From an uncultured Prevotella sp. (GTDB lineage Bacteria; Bacteroidota; Bacteroidia; Bacteroidales; Bacteroidaceae), in NCBI GenBank assembly GCA_900317405.1, contig ONGP01000046.1:1-32389 (forward strand): a stretch of 32,389 bases of DNA, given 5' to 3'. Of the stretch, positions 23,411 through 32,270 are shown one piece after another. Both the position numbers and the translations under genes were made by a program. A model generated the notes under the pieces. That model was not told where the DNA came from. It was given only the letters and a program-made list of their open reading frames with translations, and did no database searches. How positions within the stretch are numbered: the first letter of the stretch is position 1; each line of letters starts with the position of its first letter.

Positions 23411-24625
23411 CTATTTCAGATGTAGGGTATGTCCCATACGGGTCTTTTTGGTCTCCAGATAACGTAGATTGTACTGGTTTGGAGTAACCTCTATGGGCAC
23501 ATTCTCGATGATTTCGAGTCCGTATGCCTCAAGGCCTACGCGCTTTACTGGATTGTTGGTGAGCAGGCGCATCTTGTGCACGCCTATGTGGCGAAGCATC
23601 TGTGCTCCACATCCGTAGTCGCGCTCGTCGGGCTTGAATCCCAGGTGCACGTTGGCATCCACGGTGTCAAGCCCCTGTTCTTGCAGTTTGTAGGCTGCAA
23701 TCTTGTTCATCAGTCCGATGCCTCGACCTTCCTGCTGCATGTATATTACCACGCCCTTGCCTTCTTTCTCGATGGCCTGCATAGCCTTGTGCAGCTGTTC
23801 GCCGCAATCACAACGCTTGCTGCCAAGTATGTCGCCTGTCATGCACGATGAGTGGACGCGTACCAGTATCGGCTCGTCTTCTGCCCATTCGCCCTTGATA
23901 AGCGCCATATGCTCCAAACCGTTGCTCTTCTGACGGAATGGGATAAGGCGGAAGTGGCCGTAGTCTGTTGGCATGTCAACCTCTTCGCCTACCTCGATAA
24001 GTGATTCCTTCTTCAGGCGATAGGCTATCATGTCCTTTATGCTGATAATCTTCAGATTCCGCTCTTTCGCAAACTTCATCAGCTCAGGCATACGTGCCAT
24101 CGAACCGTCTTCGTTCATAATCTCCATCAGTGCTCCTGCTGGATACAGACCTGCCATGCGGCAAAGGTCGATAGCGGCCTCAGTGTGTCCGCTACGGCGC
24201 AGCACACCGTTGTCCTGAGCGTAGAGTGGGTTTACGTGTCCTGGTCGGCCGAATGTCTCAGGTGTAGCTGTTGGGTCGGCCAGAGCCTTGATGGTTTCAG
24301 CGCGATCGTGAGCACTCACACCTGTGGTGCATCCCTCCAGCTTATCCACAGTCACTGTGAATGGGGTTCCCAGTACCGATGTGTTGTCCTGTACCTGATG
24401 AGGCAGGTCCAGTTCTTTGCATCGCTCGATGGTGATAGGGGCGCAAAGCACACCACGGGCATACTTCAGCATGAAGTTTACCTTCTCTGCTGTTATCTTT
24501 TCGGCAGCGATGATAAGGTCGCCTTCGTTCTCGCGGTCCTCATCGTCCACTACTATTACGAACTCTCCCTGCTCGAAGTCCTTTACGGCTTCTTCTATGC
24601 TGTTCAACTTCATCTCTTCCATCAT
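23411..24625 (-). CDS. ribBA: Bifunctional DHBP synthase / GTP cyclohydrolase II
   Basis: 404 residues joining both entry reactions of riboflavin synthesis. The N-terminal RibB domain (about 5-205) has [11 protein letters not shown] (27-37) and [10 protein letters not shown] (144-153) and forms DHBP from ribulose 5-phosphate. The C-terminal RibA domain (about 215-400) has the zinc cysteines C261, C272 and C274 in [26 protein letters not shown] (297-305) and LTNNPVK (355-361), and opens GTP. Both active sites look intact. It starts 26 bases after the LptF/G gene, suggesting co-transcription. Confidence 0.97.
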   Translation of the reverse strand: MMEEMKLNSIEEAVKDFEQGEFVIVVDDEDRENEGDLIIAAEKITAEKVNFMLKYARGVLCAPITIERCKELDLPHQVQDNTSVLGTPFTVTVDKLEGCTTGVSAHDRAETIKALADPTATPETFGRPGHVNPLYAQDNGVLRRSGHTEAAIDLCRMAGLYPAGALMEIMNEDGSMARMPELMKFAKERNLKIISIKDMIAYRLKKESLIEVGEEVDMPTDYGHFRLIPFRQKSNGLEHMALIKGEWAEDEPILVRVHSSCMTGDILGSKRCDCGEQLHKAMQAIEKEGKGVVIYMQQEGRGIGLMNKIAAYKLQEQGLDTVDANVHLGFKPDERDYGCGAQMLRHIGVHKMRLLTNNPVKRVGLEAYGLEIIENVPIEVTPNQYNLRYLETKKTRMGHTLHLK

Positions 24626-24651
24626 ATTACACCTTATTATATATATAGTAG

Positions 24652-26640
24652 TTAATCCTTATGTTTTTTTGTCTCATACTCGCGTACCAGTTCGTGTACG
24701 AATGGCATGTTGTCCAGGTCGTCGAACGATCTTGGTGCTGGTGGCGCAAAGTCGGCCACACGCTCCAGTACCCACTGGTTGGTCTCCAGAATGTTGTTCA
24801 GATCCTTGTGCAGTCTCAGGCGGAAACGGCACATTCTCAGGTAGAAGAACACACCCAAAGGCAGCACCAGTCCTGTGATGATGTTAAGCCACTTCTGGCG
24901 GAACGGACGTGTGTGGGCGTGGGTGGCCACTACGGGATAGTGGTTTAGGTAGCCCAGTATCTGTGTGTCCTTGGTGTTGGCCAAGTCCTCTATCACATCC
25001 TCCAGTGCCTGTATTATGTGCTCTACCTTCTGGTCGTCGCCAGGACGGAAGAACACGTGTATTGGGTTAGGCAGGCGTAGCAGCTTGTGCTCCTCGCCAT
25101 ATTCCCTGATTTCCTTGCTTATATTCAGCAGATAGTACGAGTCGAGTGCGTAGATTGGGTCTTCGATTATCACCTCCTTGCGATAGATGTGGCGATGAGT
25201 TCTCAGTCCGAGTACTCGCATGAACACCTGCTTGTACATGTCGACGTTGAATACCACAGAGTCGTTGTTGGCCTTGTAGGTAAAGAAGCAGGCGATAGGT
25301 GTCAGCACTACTGTAGATATCGTAAGTCCGTACCACACGGTCCACTGGTCGTCGCGAGCCATCTTCTGTCCTGTGCTGTCCAATATGTAGTACACTATGA
25401 ATACCAGTACCGATATGATTACAGGCACACCCAGTCCGCCCTTGCGGATGATGGCGCCAAGCGGGGCTCCGATAAAGAAGAATATGATACACGTGAGTGC
25501 CAATGTGAACTTAAGTATGGCCTGAATCTGGTGCGTGCGATAGTAGCGGTGCAGACTCTTGGTATATGCCCCCTTCATCTCCAGATCGGTGGCTATCGAT
25601 TGCGCATTGTTGATGGCTGTTCGCATGGCCGATTGCTTTTGTATGTCGTTCAACTTAGTGAACATAGAGTCGAGTGTGGTGTTGCCCTCGGCCAATAGCT
25701 TGGTTATCTTTATCGAGTCAGGCTGCGATACCTCGATGTGCTTGAAGAAGAATCGCGATCCCTCCTCGTAGTATGCGCGACCCACGCTGTCGTTGAACTC
25801 CTGCAGCGAGTCTTTGTCGTGCAGTATCTTGCCCAGACTTTTGGCTCGTGCGTCGCCCGATATGTCTTCCTCGTCGGCCAGACTGAAGCCACCGTCAAAG
25901 TCGAGTACTATGCGTTTGGTCACGAATGTCTCGCGGCGATAAGGCACATCGGCTGTACCAGCCAGGTCCTGCGAACGCATATTCTCGTTCCATACACCAT
26001 TATACAGTGTTAGCAACAGGTGCTTCTTTTCGGCTGTGCTCTGCATCATACCGGAGTCGGCCAGGATGATGGCCTGATCCTCATAGCTGCCTGTCATACG
26101 ATATATCATGATACCGTACAGCATACCTGTATCCAGATTCTTCTTCTGTACGTAGATGTTCGATCCTGGTATGCCGTCGTAGAATCTGCCTTCAGGTATC
26201 TGCACCTCAGGACTCTTCTGCTTCATGCCTAGCAGCAATCGATAGAAGTCCTGATTGGCCTGTGGACCAACCACATTCTGAAAGTAGAACGACACGCCTG
26301 CCATCAGTACTGATATCACGATGAGCGAGCGGAATGCCTGCATGAGCGATATGCCTGCAGCCTTGATGGCTGTAAGCTCAGAACTCTCGCCCAGGTTACC
26401 AAACGTGATGAGCGATGAAAGCAGTATGGCCAGTGGGAATGCCTGAGGCATAAGCATCAAGCCCATGTACCAGAAGAACTGGGCCATAATCTCGAGCGAC
26501 AGACCCTTACCAATCAGTTCGTCTACGTATCGCCACAGAAACTGCATCATCAGCACAAACTGGCAGATGAAGAATGTTCCTACAAACAGCAGACCAAACT
26601 GCTTGATGATGAATATATCTAGCTTCTTAATCCGAAACAT
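24652..26640 (-). CDS. LptF/LptG-family (YjgP/YjgQ) lipopolysaccharide-export permease
   Basis: 662 residues, longer than typical 360-400-residue LptF/G. The N-terminal 130 residues and the region at about 365-460 hold the six conserved helices ([54 protein letters not shown] is the conserved LptF/G segment), with the periplasmic beta-jellyroll between. A C-terminal extension (about 480-660) adds a soluble region and another hydrophobic stretch ([15 protein letters not shown]), common in Bacteroidetes homologs. It moves LPS from the inner membrane to the Lpt bridge. It heads an operon with ribBA. Confidence 0.92.
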   Translation of the reverse strand: MFRIKKLDIFIIKQFGLLFVGTFFICQFVLMMQFLWRYVDELIGKGLSLEIMAQFFWYMGLMLMPQAFPLAILLSSLITFGNLGESSELTAIKAAGISLMQAFRSLIVISVLMAGVSFYFQNVVGPQANQDFYRLLLGMKQKSPEVQIPEGRFYDGIPGSNIYVQKKNLDTGMLYGIMIYRMTGSYEDQAIILADSGMMQSTAEKKHLLLTLYNGVWNENMRSQDLAGTADVPYRRETFVTKRIVLDFDGGFSLADEEDISGDARAKSLGKILHDKDSLQEFNDSVGRAYYEEGSRFFFKHIEVSQPDSIKITKLLAEGNTTLDSMFTKLNDIQKQSAMRTAINNAQSIATDLEMKGAYTKSLHRYYRTHQIQAILKFTLALTCIIFFFIGAPLGAIIRKGGLGVPVIISVLVFIVYYILDSTGQKMARDDQWTVWYGLTISTVVLTPIACFFTYKANNDSVVFNVDMYKQVFMRVLGLRTHRHIYRKEVIIEDPIYALDSYYLLNISKEIREYGEEHKLLRLPNPIHVFFRPGDDQKVEHIIQALEDVIEDLANTKDTQILGYLNHYPVVATHAHTRPFRQKWLNIITGLVLPLGVFFYLRMCRFRLRLHKDLNNILETNQWVLERVADFAPPAPRSFDDLDNMPFVHELVREYETKKHKD

Positions 26641-26662
26641 TTGCTATTTTGCAATTTTGGCT

Positions 26663-26671
26663 GCAAAATTA
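26663..26671 (-). promoter_or_regulatory. -7 promoter box of the LptF/G-ribBA operon
   Basis: Minus strand TAATTTTGC, 22 bases before the ATG. Confidence 0.7.
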
Positions 26672-26719
26672 CAAATAAAAATTAAGAATCACACCTATTT
26701 ATATATATTTTTACCTTTT

Positions 26720-27115
26720 TTATAGTCCGCTTGCCCTGTGGAGTCGGTCCAGCATGCTCTCCCACAGAATCTTCAGTCCGTCCACGTCGTCGTCATCGGC
26801 AAAGTCGGTTATCAGCAGGTTCAACTGGTGTGTCAGGTCGCTCTTGGCTATTCGCATCTCGAAGTATGTATCGTCGTCCTCTTCGTCCCATTTCAGTCGA
26901 ATATGGTCGTTTACAACTGATTCCAGCACATGTGCCTCTCGTATGTCTTGCTCAGTCCATGGCTCACCCCAAGTGAAGGTGAACATGCCATCTTCCTCGT
27001 TTACGTGGTCGGCAAACCATCGCTCCAATCCGTGAGCGCTACTTATCTGTTCCCATATCAGTGCTGGCGACTTAATAGCCAATGGATATTCGATGTCAAT
27101 TTTCTGTTTTCCCAT
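26720..27115 (-). CDS. START-like domain protein
   Basis: 131 residues, no signal sequence. Begins MGKQKIDIEYPLAIKSPALI and continues with WEQISSAHGLERWFADHV, FTFTWGEPW and KWDEEDDDTYFEMRI, matching the START-like (SRPBCC/AHSA1-related) helix-grip fold widely conserved in Bacteroidetes. It is rich in D and E. Ligand and role are not known; these small proteins are usually cytoplasmic. It has its own promoter at 27161-27191. Confidence 0.83.
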   Translation of the reverse strand: MGKQKIDIEYPLAIKSPALIWEQISSAHGLERWFADHVNEEDGMFTFTWGEPWTEQDIREAHVLESVVNDHIRLKWDEEDDDTYFEMRIAKSDLTHQLNLLITDFADDDDVDGLKILWESMLDRLHRASGL

Positions 27116-27160
27116 GTTGTTTTGGGTGTTAGTTATTGATGTTTATCAACGTTTTATGCG

Positions 27161-27191
27161 GCAAAATTACAAAAATTTATCGAATTACAAA
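27161..27191 (-). promoter_or_regulatory. Promoter of the START-like gene
   Basis: Minus strand TTTG, 18-base spacer, TAATTTTGC (27161-27169). The leader of about 40 bases contains a small inverted repeat, TTGAT-GTTT-ATCAA (27136-27149). Confidence 0.72.
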
Positions 27192-27208
27192 ACTTTTTGC
27201 CGAAAAAT

Positions 27209-27240
27209 TTTGGTGGTTTCAAAAAAATGTGTACCTTTGC
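27209..27240 (+). promoter_or_regulatory. tRNA promoter
   Basis: TTTG (27209-27212), 19-base spacer, TACCTTTGC (27232-27240), 20 bases before the tRNA 5' end. One of the best full -33/-7 matches in the window. Confidence 0.8.
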
Positions 27241-27260
27241 ACCCGCTTAACAGCAATGAT

Positions 27261-27334
27261 GGCGGGATAGCTCAGCTGGTTAGAGCGCATGATTCATAAT
27301 CATGAGGTCCCCAGTTCAATCCTGGGTCCCGCTA
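27261..27334 (+). tRNA. tRNA with CAT anticodon (elongator Met, or Ile2)
   Basis: 74 bases fold as a complete cloverleaf: acceptor GGCGGGA/TCCCGCT (with a G-U at 1-72), D arm GCTC/GAGC, anticodon arm CATGA/TCATG around TTCATAA, five-base variable region, T arm CCCAG/CTGGG around TTCAATC, discriminator A. Anticodon CAT. It lacks the initiator features (1-72 mismatch, three G-C pairs under the anticodon). A tRNA-Ile2 whose C34 is modified to lysidine cannot be ruled out. CCA is not encoded and must be added post-transcriptionally. Confidence 0.97.
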
Positions 27335-27342
27335 CTTAGAAG

Positions 27343-27376
27343 GCAGTCAGATTTCAAGTCTGATTGCTTTTTTTTT
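27343..27376 (+). terminator. tRNA terminator
   Basis: GCAGTCAGA pairs with TCTGATTGC (one G-T pair) around a 7-base loop, followed by nine T residues. Confidence 0.9.
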
Positions 27377-27384
27377 GTTTTTAT

Positions 27385-27416
27385 TTTGCCGATACAGAAA
27401 AAACAATTACTTTTGC
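27385..27416 (+). promoter_or_regulatory. Promoter of the GH2-like gene (probable leaderless start)
   Basis: TTTG (27385-27388), 19-base spacer, TACTTTTGC (27408-27416). The ATG follows only four bases after the box. Confidence 0.78.
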
Positions 27417-27420
27417 AGCC

Positions 27421-28977
27421 ATGAAACAGATTATATCCACCATATTACTAATCGCGCTTGCGATGGGGGCTAAGGCCCAAGACGTTGTTCGTCTGCTTGA
27501 GCCGGCTTATGCCGATAGTGCTGCTGTGTATCGCCAGAGCGTGTATGTGCCTGATAAGTGGGAAAAACGTCGTGTAGTACTGTTCATCGAGCGGCCGCTT
27601 GGTGCTACCACGGTGCGTGTCAACGGCATCGATGCTGGTGGCGATACCACTATGGGTGTGCCTCATAAGTTGGATGTTACTAAGATGATAGCCGCAGGAC
27701 AGCGCAACACAGTCGAGATAAGTGTGGCTGGTCACGATTCGCGCGGCATACTGGGTGCCGTCGAACTGCGCTCGCAACCACGCCGATTATATATTAAAGA
27801 TGTAGCTCTGAATCCCAGACCATTTAAGGGGTATGTAAAACTCAATGTGAACTTTGACGGTACCTCGCCCGACTTTAGCTACTATATGATGGATGTGCTT
27901 GTGCAGAAGGAGAATTGCGACTCGGCCAACATGTATGTCAACAGTTGGTTTCTAGGCAATGATCATATGGAGATGGATGTGGCTGTGCCCGATGCCGACC
28001 GCTTCTGGGATGAGTTCCGTCCTAATGTGTATCGTATGGGCCTGAGTATTGCCGACGATTATCAGGAGGTGACGTTTGGCATGCGCGAGGCTGGGGTAGT
28101 GGATGGCCGACTGCATATCAATCGCCGTCCTGCCTATCTGCGCGGAGTGATGATGGACGATTACTTCCCTGCGTGGGGTCGTATGCCTGCTGATGTGACC
28201 ACTTGGGAGAAGATGTTCAAGCGGCTTGAGGATCTTGGCATCAACTACGTGCGATTCCGTGGATTCTGTCCTGTTGATGCTGCTTTTCAGGCGGCCGATA
28301 AGGTGGGGATATATCTGCAACCAGAGGCCAAGTCGAAAGACGAACTTGCTCGTATCACCGATGAGTTTGGCCGCCACCCGTCGCTGGTGCTGGTGCGTTT
28401 CAACGATGCCGACTATGTTTGGAACGACCAAAAACTGACGTATGTGGTACTTAATCAGAAGGTGATATACGGTCGCGACCTGCTTACGTATAAACTTGGT
28501 GTAGAGCATCGTTTGCTCAACGATACCCTGGGCCACTATCTGCTAGGCGGCATGTGTGATCGCGATGGCGACTTCAGCGGAGTGCTGCATGCCCATTGGG
28601 GCGATGGCCAGGACGATCTTAGTGCCAAGGACTTCAACCAGTTCTGTCGCCAGATAGTACCCATGGCACGTTTCAGTAAGACAAGCTATACGCTCAGCGA
28701 TACCCTGCGTGTGCCGGTGTTGGTCTACAATGCCATGTATGGTCATCTGCAGGGTGTTCGCGTCACTTACTTCCTGCATACCGATTCTGGCAAGGTGGTA
28801 GCAGGCGGACTGGTGGCCAGCGGCAAGATACCACTAGACTCACAAACAGAAATAGGCGAAGTGGTGTTCCCCCTCGACTCGCTGAAACACCCCTGTTCAG
28901 CCACACTCACCCTGGTAGTAGGCAACACGGCCGTGCGCAATCACTGGGATTTCGAAGTCGTGGACGGCGCGAAATGA
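27421..28977 (+). CDS. Secreted GH2-like protein, probably without normal glycosidase activity
   Basis: 518 residues from the ATG at 27421, which gives a signal peptide (1-19, ending AMGAKA before QDVV); in-frame codons upstream overlap the promoter. Regions in order: N-terminal sugar-binding jelly roll (about 25-120), immunoglobulin-like strands (about 125-220), a short TIM-barrel part (about 230-340) with RGVMMDDYFPAWGRMP, VRFRGFCPVDAAF and VGIYLQPE, and a C-terminal Ig-like domain (about 400-515). In active GH2 enzymes HPS is followed by a GNE motif with the acid/base Glu; here RHPSLVLVRFND (318-329) has Asp, and much of the barrel after it is missing. It is probably a binding protein or degenerate enzyme. 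Confidence 0.75.
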   Translation: MKQIISTILLIALAMGAKAQDVVRLLEPAYADSAAVYRQSVYVPDKWEKRRVVLFIERPLGATTVRVNGIDAGGDTTMGVPHKLDVTKMIAAGQRNTVEISVAGHDSRGILGAVELRSQPRRLYIKDVALNPRPFKGYVKLNVNFDGTSPDFSYYMMDVLVQKENCDSANMYVNSWFLGNDHMEMDVAVPDADRFWDEFRPNVYRMGLSIADDYQEVTFGMREAGVVDGRLHINRRPAYLRGVMMDDYFPAWGRMPADVTTWEKMFKRLEDLGINYVRFRGFCPVDAAFQAADKVGIYLQPEAKSKDELARITDEFGRHPSLVLVRFNDADYVWNDQKLTYVVLNQKVIYGRDLLTYKLGVEHRLLNDTLGHYLLGGMCDRDGDFSGVLHAHWGDGQDDLSAKDFNQFCRQIVPMARFSKTSYTLSDTLRVPVLVYNAMYGHLQGVRVTYFLHTDSGKVVAGGLVASGKIPLDSQTEIGEVVFPLDSLKHPCSATLTLVVGNTAVRNHWDFEVVDGAK

Positions 28978-29004
28978 CAATCCTTATTGATTTCTGTTTC
29001 TGGA

Positions 29005-30510
29005 TTATATCCTGATTTTCTTACGGAATACGGGAACTTCTTCCACAGGCTGGGCTGCCAGGCATTCCTCGATGCTCCTGCCGCCAAGTGGGTCGATGCC
29101 CTGTTCAATTTGCCGGCACAGTTCCATACGTATCTGGGCTGTCAGGCATACATCACCTTGTATCTCTTTGAGGGTGAAGGTGCCGTCGGCATGCTTTTCC
29201 AATGACTCGCCGGCATAACAGGGCACACGGCAATACCGACAATAGTCATGCTGGCCGCAGACGGGAAACGCTTGCTTCTGATCGGCCTGAAGCATCTGCA
29301 GTCGCTGTGGGCTCAGGATGGCCTCCTTGAGCGACACATCATGTACGTCGCCAAAAGTGAAGGGGATACTGCTGCACCCACTAACCACCCCATTGGGGGA
29401 GACGTTGATTATACCATTGGAAGAGCATGGGAACCCGTGCTTGCTGCCAAACTCGTAGCCGTCGGCTTTCCCATCGGCAGGCACATGAGTCTTCCCAAGC
29501 GGATCCATCAAGATGATACGCAGGGCTTCAGGGCGTGTCTGCAGATGTTCAATCAAAGAGACATCACCGTCGGCACCAGGCATCAGCGTACACGACACCT
29601 CATTCTCCGCACCCAGTTGGTGGGCTATCTCGCGCACCCCATAATAGGTTCGGGTGTTCAGACGGAACACGGGGGTCTTGAGGTTCAGGGGCACAGGCCA
29701 TGCAGCCATCTCCCTCAGCACTTTCATCGACTGCTCCCACGAGCCGCGACGGCGTGTGATCTGATCGTGTACCTCAGCATCGGTGCTGTAGATCGACACG
29801 CTGAGCTGTCGGAGTCCCAGGCGGGCCACGCGGCGTATCTTCTCACTGTTGTTAAGCGCCAGGGCGTTGGTAAACAGGTTCACAGCCAGATTGCGCTCGT
29901 GCATATAGTCGAGAATGTCCCAGCAGTGGGGGTAGTTGAATGGGTCACCGCCAGTGACGGTCACCTCTGGTATTCCTAATTCTACAGCTTCATCAATGAT
30001 ACGCTTGTAGTCTGCCAGTGTCAGCATATCTGGTCGCAAGCGGTGTTCTTCGTACAAGTCGCTACGGGCAGCGCCTACGTTAAAGCAGTGCAGACAACGC
30101 TCGCTACAGGCGTAGGTAAGTTCAAAAGTCAGAGAAACCCGAAGATCCTCAGGTAAGGAATCCCTATAATCACCCACAGGCTCATAACCCTTTGCACCAA
30201 TGCAGGGTGGATTGTCCTTTCGGTACTGCTGCCACTCTTCGTCACTGAATACATGGTCGTGAACGAGTCCTACAGGCATCAGCTGCTCACGGCAGAATGC
30301 GATGACCTGTTCCTCTGTGGCACCTGTCACATAAGCGATATGCGCTGTGTCAATAAGGCATTCCCTTTTACCTGCCAGCACCTCATTGACCAGCAGAGCC
30401 GACACGCCTTCAAAAGTGTAGCAAGTGCCGCGAGCCGTGTTGTACATCACAGCTCTCTGTACTTGGCGGTTGAAAGCGCCACAAGTGTATAGTGGGCGGA
30501 TAAATGTCAT
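29005..30510 (-). CDS. Radical SAM/SPASM protein with possible N-terminal peptide-recognition domain
   Basis: 501 residues. The radical SAM core (about 125-330) has the [4Fe-4S]-binding CSERCLHC (C135, C139, C142) and VTGGDP (187-190). The C-terminal SPASM-type region has further cysteines at 362, 379, 418, 424, 427, 431 and 455 (CGQHDYCRYCRVPC) for auxiliary clusters, as in enzymes that modify ribosomal peptides or sulfatases. Residues about 15-85 (VMYNTARGTCYTFEGVSALL, EEQVIAFCREQLMPVGLV) resemble the PqqD-like RRE winged helix. Two bases separate its ATG from the MATE stop, so they are one operon. Substrate unknown. Confidence 0.87.
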   Translation of the reverse strand: MTFIRPLYTCGAFNRQVQRAVMYNTARGTCYTFEGVSALLVNEVLAGKRECLIDTAHIAYVTGATEEQVIAFCREQLMPVGLVHDHVFSDEEWQQYRKDNPPCIGAKGYEPVGDYRDSLPEDLRVSLTFELTYACSERCLHCFNVGAARSDLYEEHRLRPDMLTLADYKRIIDEAVELGIPEVTVTGGDPFNYPHCWDILDYMHERNLAVNLFTNALALNNSEKIRRVARLGLRQLSVSIYSTDAEVHDQITRRRGSWEQSMKVLREMAAWPVPLNLKTPVFRLNTRTYYGVREIAHQLGAENEVSCTLMPGADGDVSLIEHLQTRPEALRIILMDPLGKTHVPADGKADGYEFGSKHGFPCSSNGIINVSPNGVVSGCSSIPFTFGDVHDVSLKEAILSPQRLQMLQADQKQAFPVCGQHDYCRYCRVPCYAGESLEKHADGTFTLKEIQGDVCLTAQIRMELCRQIEQGIDPLGGRSIEECLAAQPVEEVPVFRKKIRI

Positions 30511-30512
30511 GG

Positions 30513-32270
30513 TTAGTTTCGTTTATAATTCAGATAGATGCAGTTGATGCCGTTCATATACTTGTGGTTGATTTGCTTGCATACACGCGACAGAATGGCA
30601 CGGCGCAAATTATCCTCATGGATATTCATAACTTCACTATCGGCATACCTGTAAATAGGATTTCGTAGCGGTCCTTTACTCTTAACAACGATAGTGAACA
30701 TATCTGCCTTGTCGATAATACGGACATCGAAGGTTTCTTTCTTCTTGGAAGTTTGCACGTCGTGTGTCTCTATAATCTCATAGAGCAGTTCCTCCAGCGC
30801 AATATCAACAGCCAGGCCGTCTTTAACCTCACACATATCGATAAATGGGCGCACCTTAGTCAGGAATTGCTGAACATCTTCGGCAGTATAATGAACAGAG
30901 AAAGTAACGGCAGGATTTGATGGCACCGTATTCTCAAGTGTAGGCCAGGCATAAAGCTTATTCTTGCGATGCACTACATACGCCATTGCCACCATCACCA
31001 ACAGTAGAAGCCAGGCGGTGACGGGCAGGATATACCAGATGAGATTAGGTGTGTAGAGGGCCATGATGACAATAACGGCGATGGTTCCCACGTTGGTCAC
31101 GATCTCTATCCATCGGCAGAGTTTCTGATGCCCCTGCACAAAGTAAAGCACGCTCAGTGTCTCTGAAATGGCATTGGGCAGGAAGGCGAGGCTTATCAGA
31201 CGGAACGGGGTTTGGCACTGTGCTATCAGATTGTCGTCAGCACCAAATAGCCTTGCCAGCAAATCGGGGAAGAGGAATATCACCAGGCTCACTACCACCA
31301 TTACCACTATCAATATTCGGAAGATGCGCCGTGTGAGCATGCGGAAGCTGTCGTAGTCTTCTTCACCCAACAGGATGCCGCCGATATTGCTGATAGCCGT
31401 GTTCGAGCCTGATAATGCCAGCATACAAATACCGTTGACTTGAAAATAGACGGTAAAGAAATACATACCGTCGGCACCGAGTTTTCCGATAACTAGCGAG
31501 TTCAAGGTGTAGGCCATAGCCGGCGCTAACAGCGCTGATATCAGCATGGGGAGTCCGATGGAAAAGCACTCGCAATATTGCTTGATGCTACATATCTTTT
31601 CTGGGCGCCTGAGTCGGAATATCTTACTGTTCTTGCGCATATAGCCTACCAGCGAGGTAAAAGCAAGCAGGTTGCTGAGACCTGAAGCATACGAGGCACC
31701 AGCCATACCCATATCGAACACACCGCAGAGCAGCAGGTCGAATATGACATTGAGTATCTGGGAGATGATGATACGTCGGGTGATGAGGCGCGGACTGCCG
31801 TTGGTGATGACATAGGAGACGGGCACACCGCAAATGGCTGCTATAAAGATGGCGAACATGTCGGCATGAATATAGGGCTTCAGCATGGGCAACAGCCGTT
31901 CGTCGGTGGTAATCAAGCCAGCCACCACGTCGAGGAAAGGCAATACGAGCGCAATAACCAACAGTGTGGAGAAGACGACGTAGTACAGGTGGTTATTGAA
32001 CACCCGGTTTACCTTGTCGTAGTTCTGGGCACCAATGCCTCGTGCGGTCAGGTAACTGGCGCCGGTACTCATCATACCGATGATGATAAACATACAGCTC
32101 GCAAAGGGCTGCCAGATACGGACAACTGACAGTGCATCGGGCGACACCAGATGAGACACCACAACGGAGTCTGTGAAACCACCCAATTGGCTCATCAGGG
32201 CCGACATGACGGTCGCCAGGAAGAACGACCCGAACATGTTCTTCAAGACATACTCATTACGCTGCATCAT
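30513..32270 (-). CDS. MATE-family transporter fused to a GHKL (RsbW-like) ATPase domain
   Basis: 585 residues from the ATG at 32268-32270 (a second ATG follows immediately). Residues 1 to about 455 are a twelve-helix MATE exporter: GSFFLATVMSALMSQLGGFTD, RGIGAQNYDKVNRVFNNHL, PVSYVITNGSPRLI, and SIGLPMLISALLAPAMAY opening the second half. The last about 125 residues (about 460-585) are soluble and resemble anti-sigma/histidine-kinase-type ATPases: VDIALEELLYEIIETHD, IDKADMFTIVVKSKGP and a closing YMNGINCIYLNYKRN. The N-box Asn is not obvious (Tyr or Glu instead), so ATP use is doubtful. Its start overlaps the upstream gene. Confidence 0.85.
   Translation of the reverse strand: MMQRNEYVLKNMFGSFFLATVMSALMSQLGGFTDSVVVSHLVSPDALSVVRIWQPFASCMFIIIGMMSTGASYLTARGIGAQNYDKVNRVFNNHLYYVVFSTLLVIALVLPFLDVVAGLITTDERLLPMLKPYIHADMFAIFIAAICGVPVSYVITNGSPRLITRRIIISQILNVIFDLLLCGVFDMGMAGASYASGLSNLLAFTSLVGYMRKNSKIFRLRRPEKICSIKQYCECFSIGLPMLISALLAPAMAYTLNSLVIGKLGADGMYFFTVYFQVNGICMLALSGSNTAISNIGGILLGEEDYDSFRMLTRRIFRILIVVMVVVSLVIFLFPDLLARLFGADDNLIAQCQTPFRLISLAFLPNAISETLSVLYFVQGHQKLCRWIEIVTNVGTIAVIVIMALYTPNLIWYILPVTAWLLLLVMVAMAYVVHRKNKLYAWPTLENTVPSNPAVTFSVHYTAEDVQQFLTKVRPFIDMCEVKDGLAVDIALEELLYEIIETHDVQTSKKKETFDVRIIDKADMFTIVVKSKGPLRNPIYRYADSEVMNIHEDNLRRAILSRVCKQINHKYMNGINCIYLNYKRN

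Noticed and set aside
25087-25698. 203-residue plus-strand frame over the LptF/G gene
   Set aside because: Shadow frame with Y/H/V-rich sequence, lying within a convincing permease gene.
27261-27334. Initiator tRNA-fMet
   Set aside because: The 1-72 position is a G-U pair rather than a mismatch and the anticodon stem lacks the three G-C pairs of initiators.
27364-27420. Upstream start for the GH2-like protein
   Set aside because: The extension covers the tRNA terminator and the promoter; the ATG at 27421 starts a clean signal peptide.
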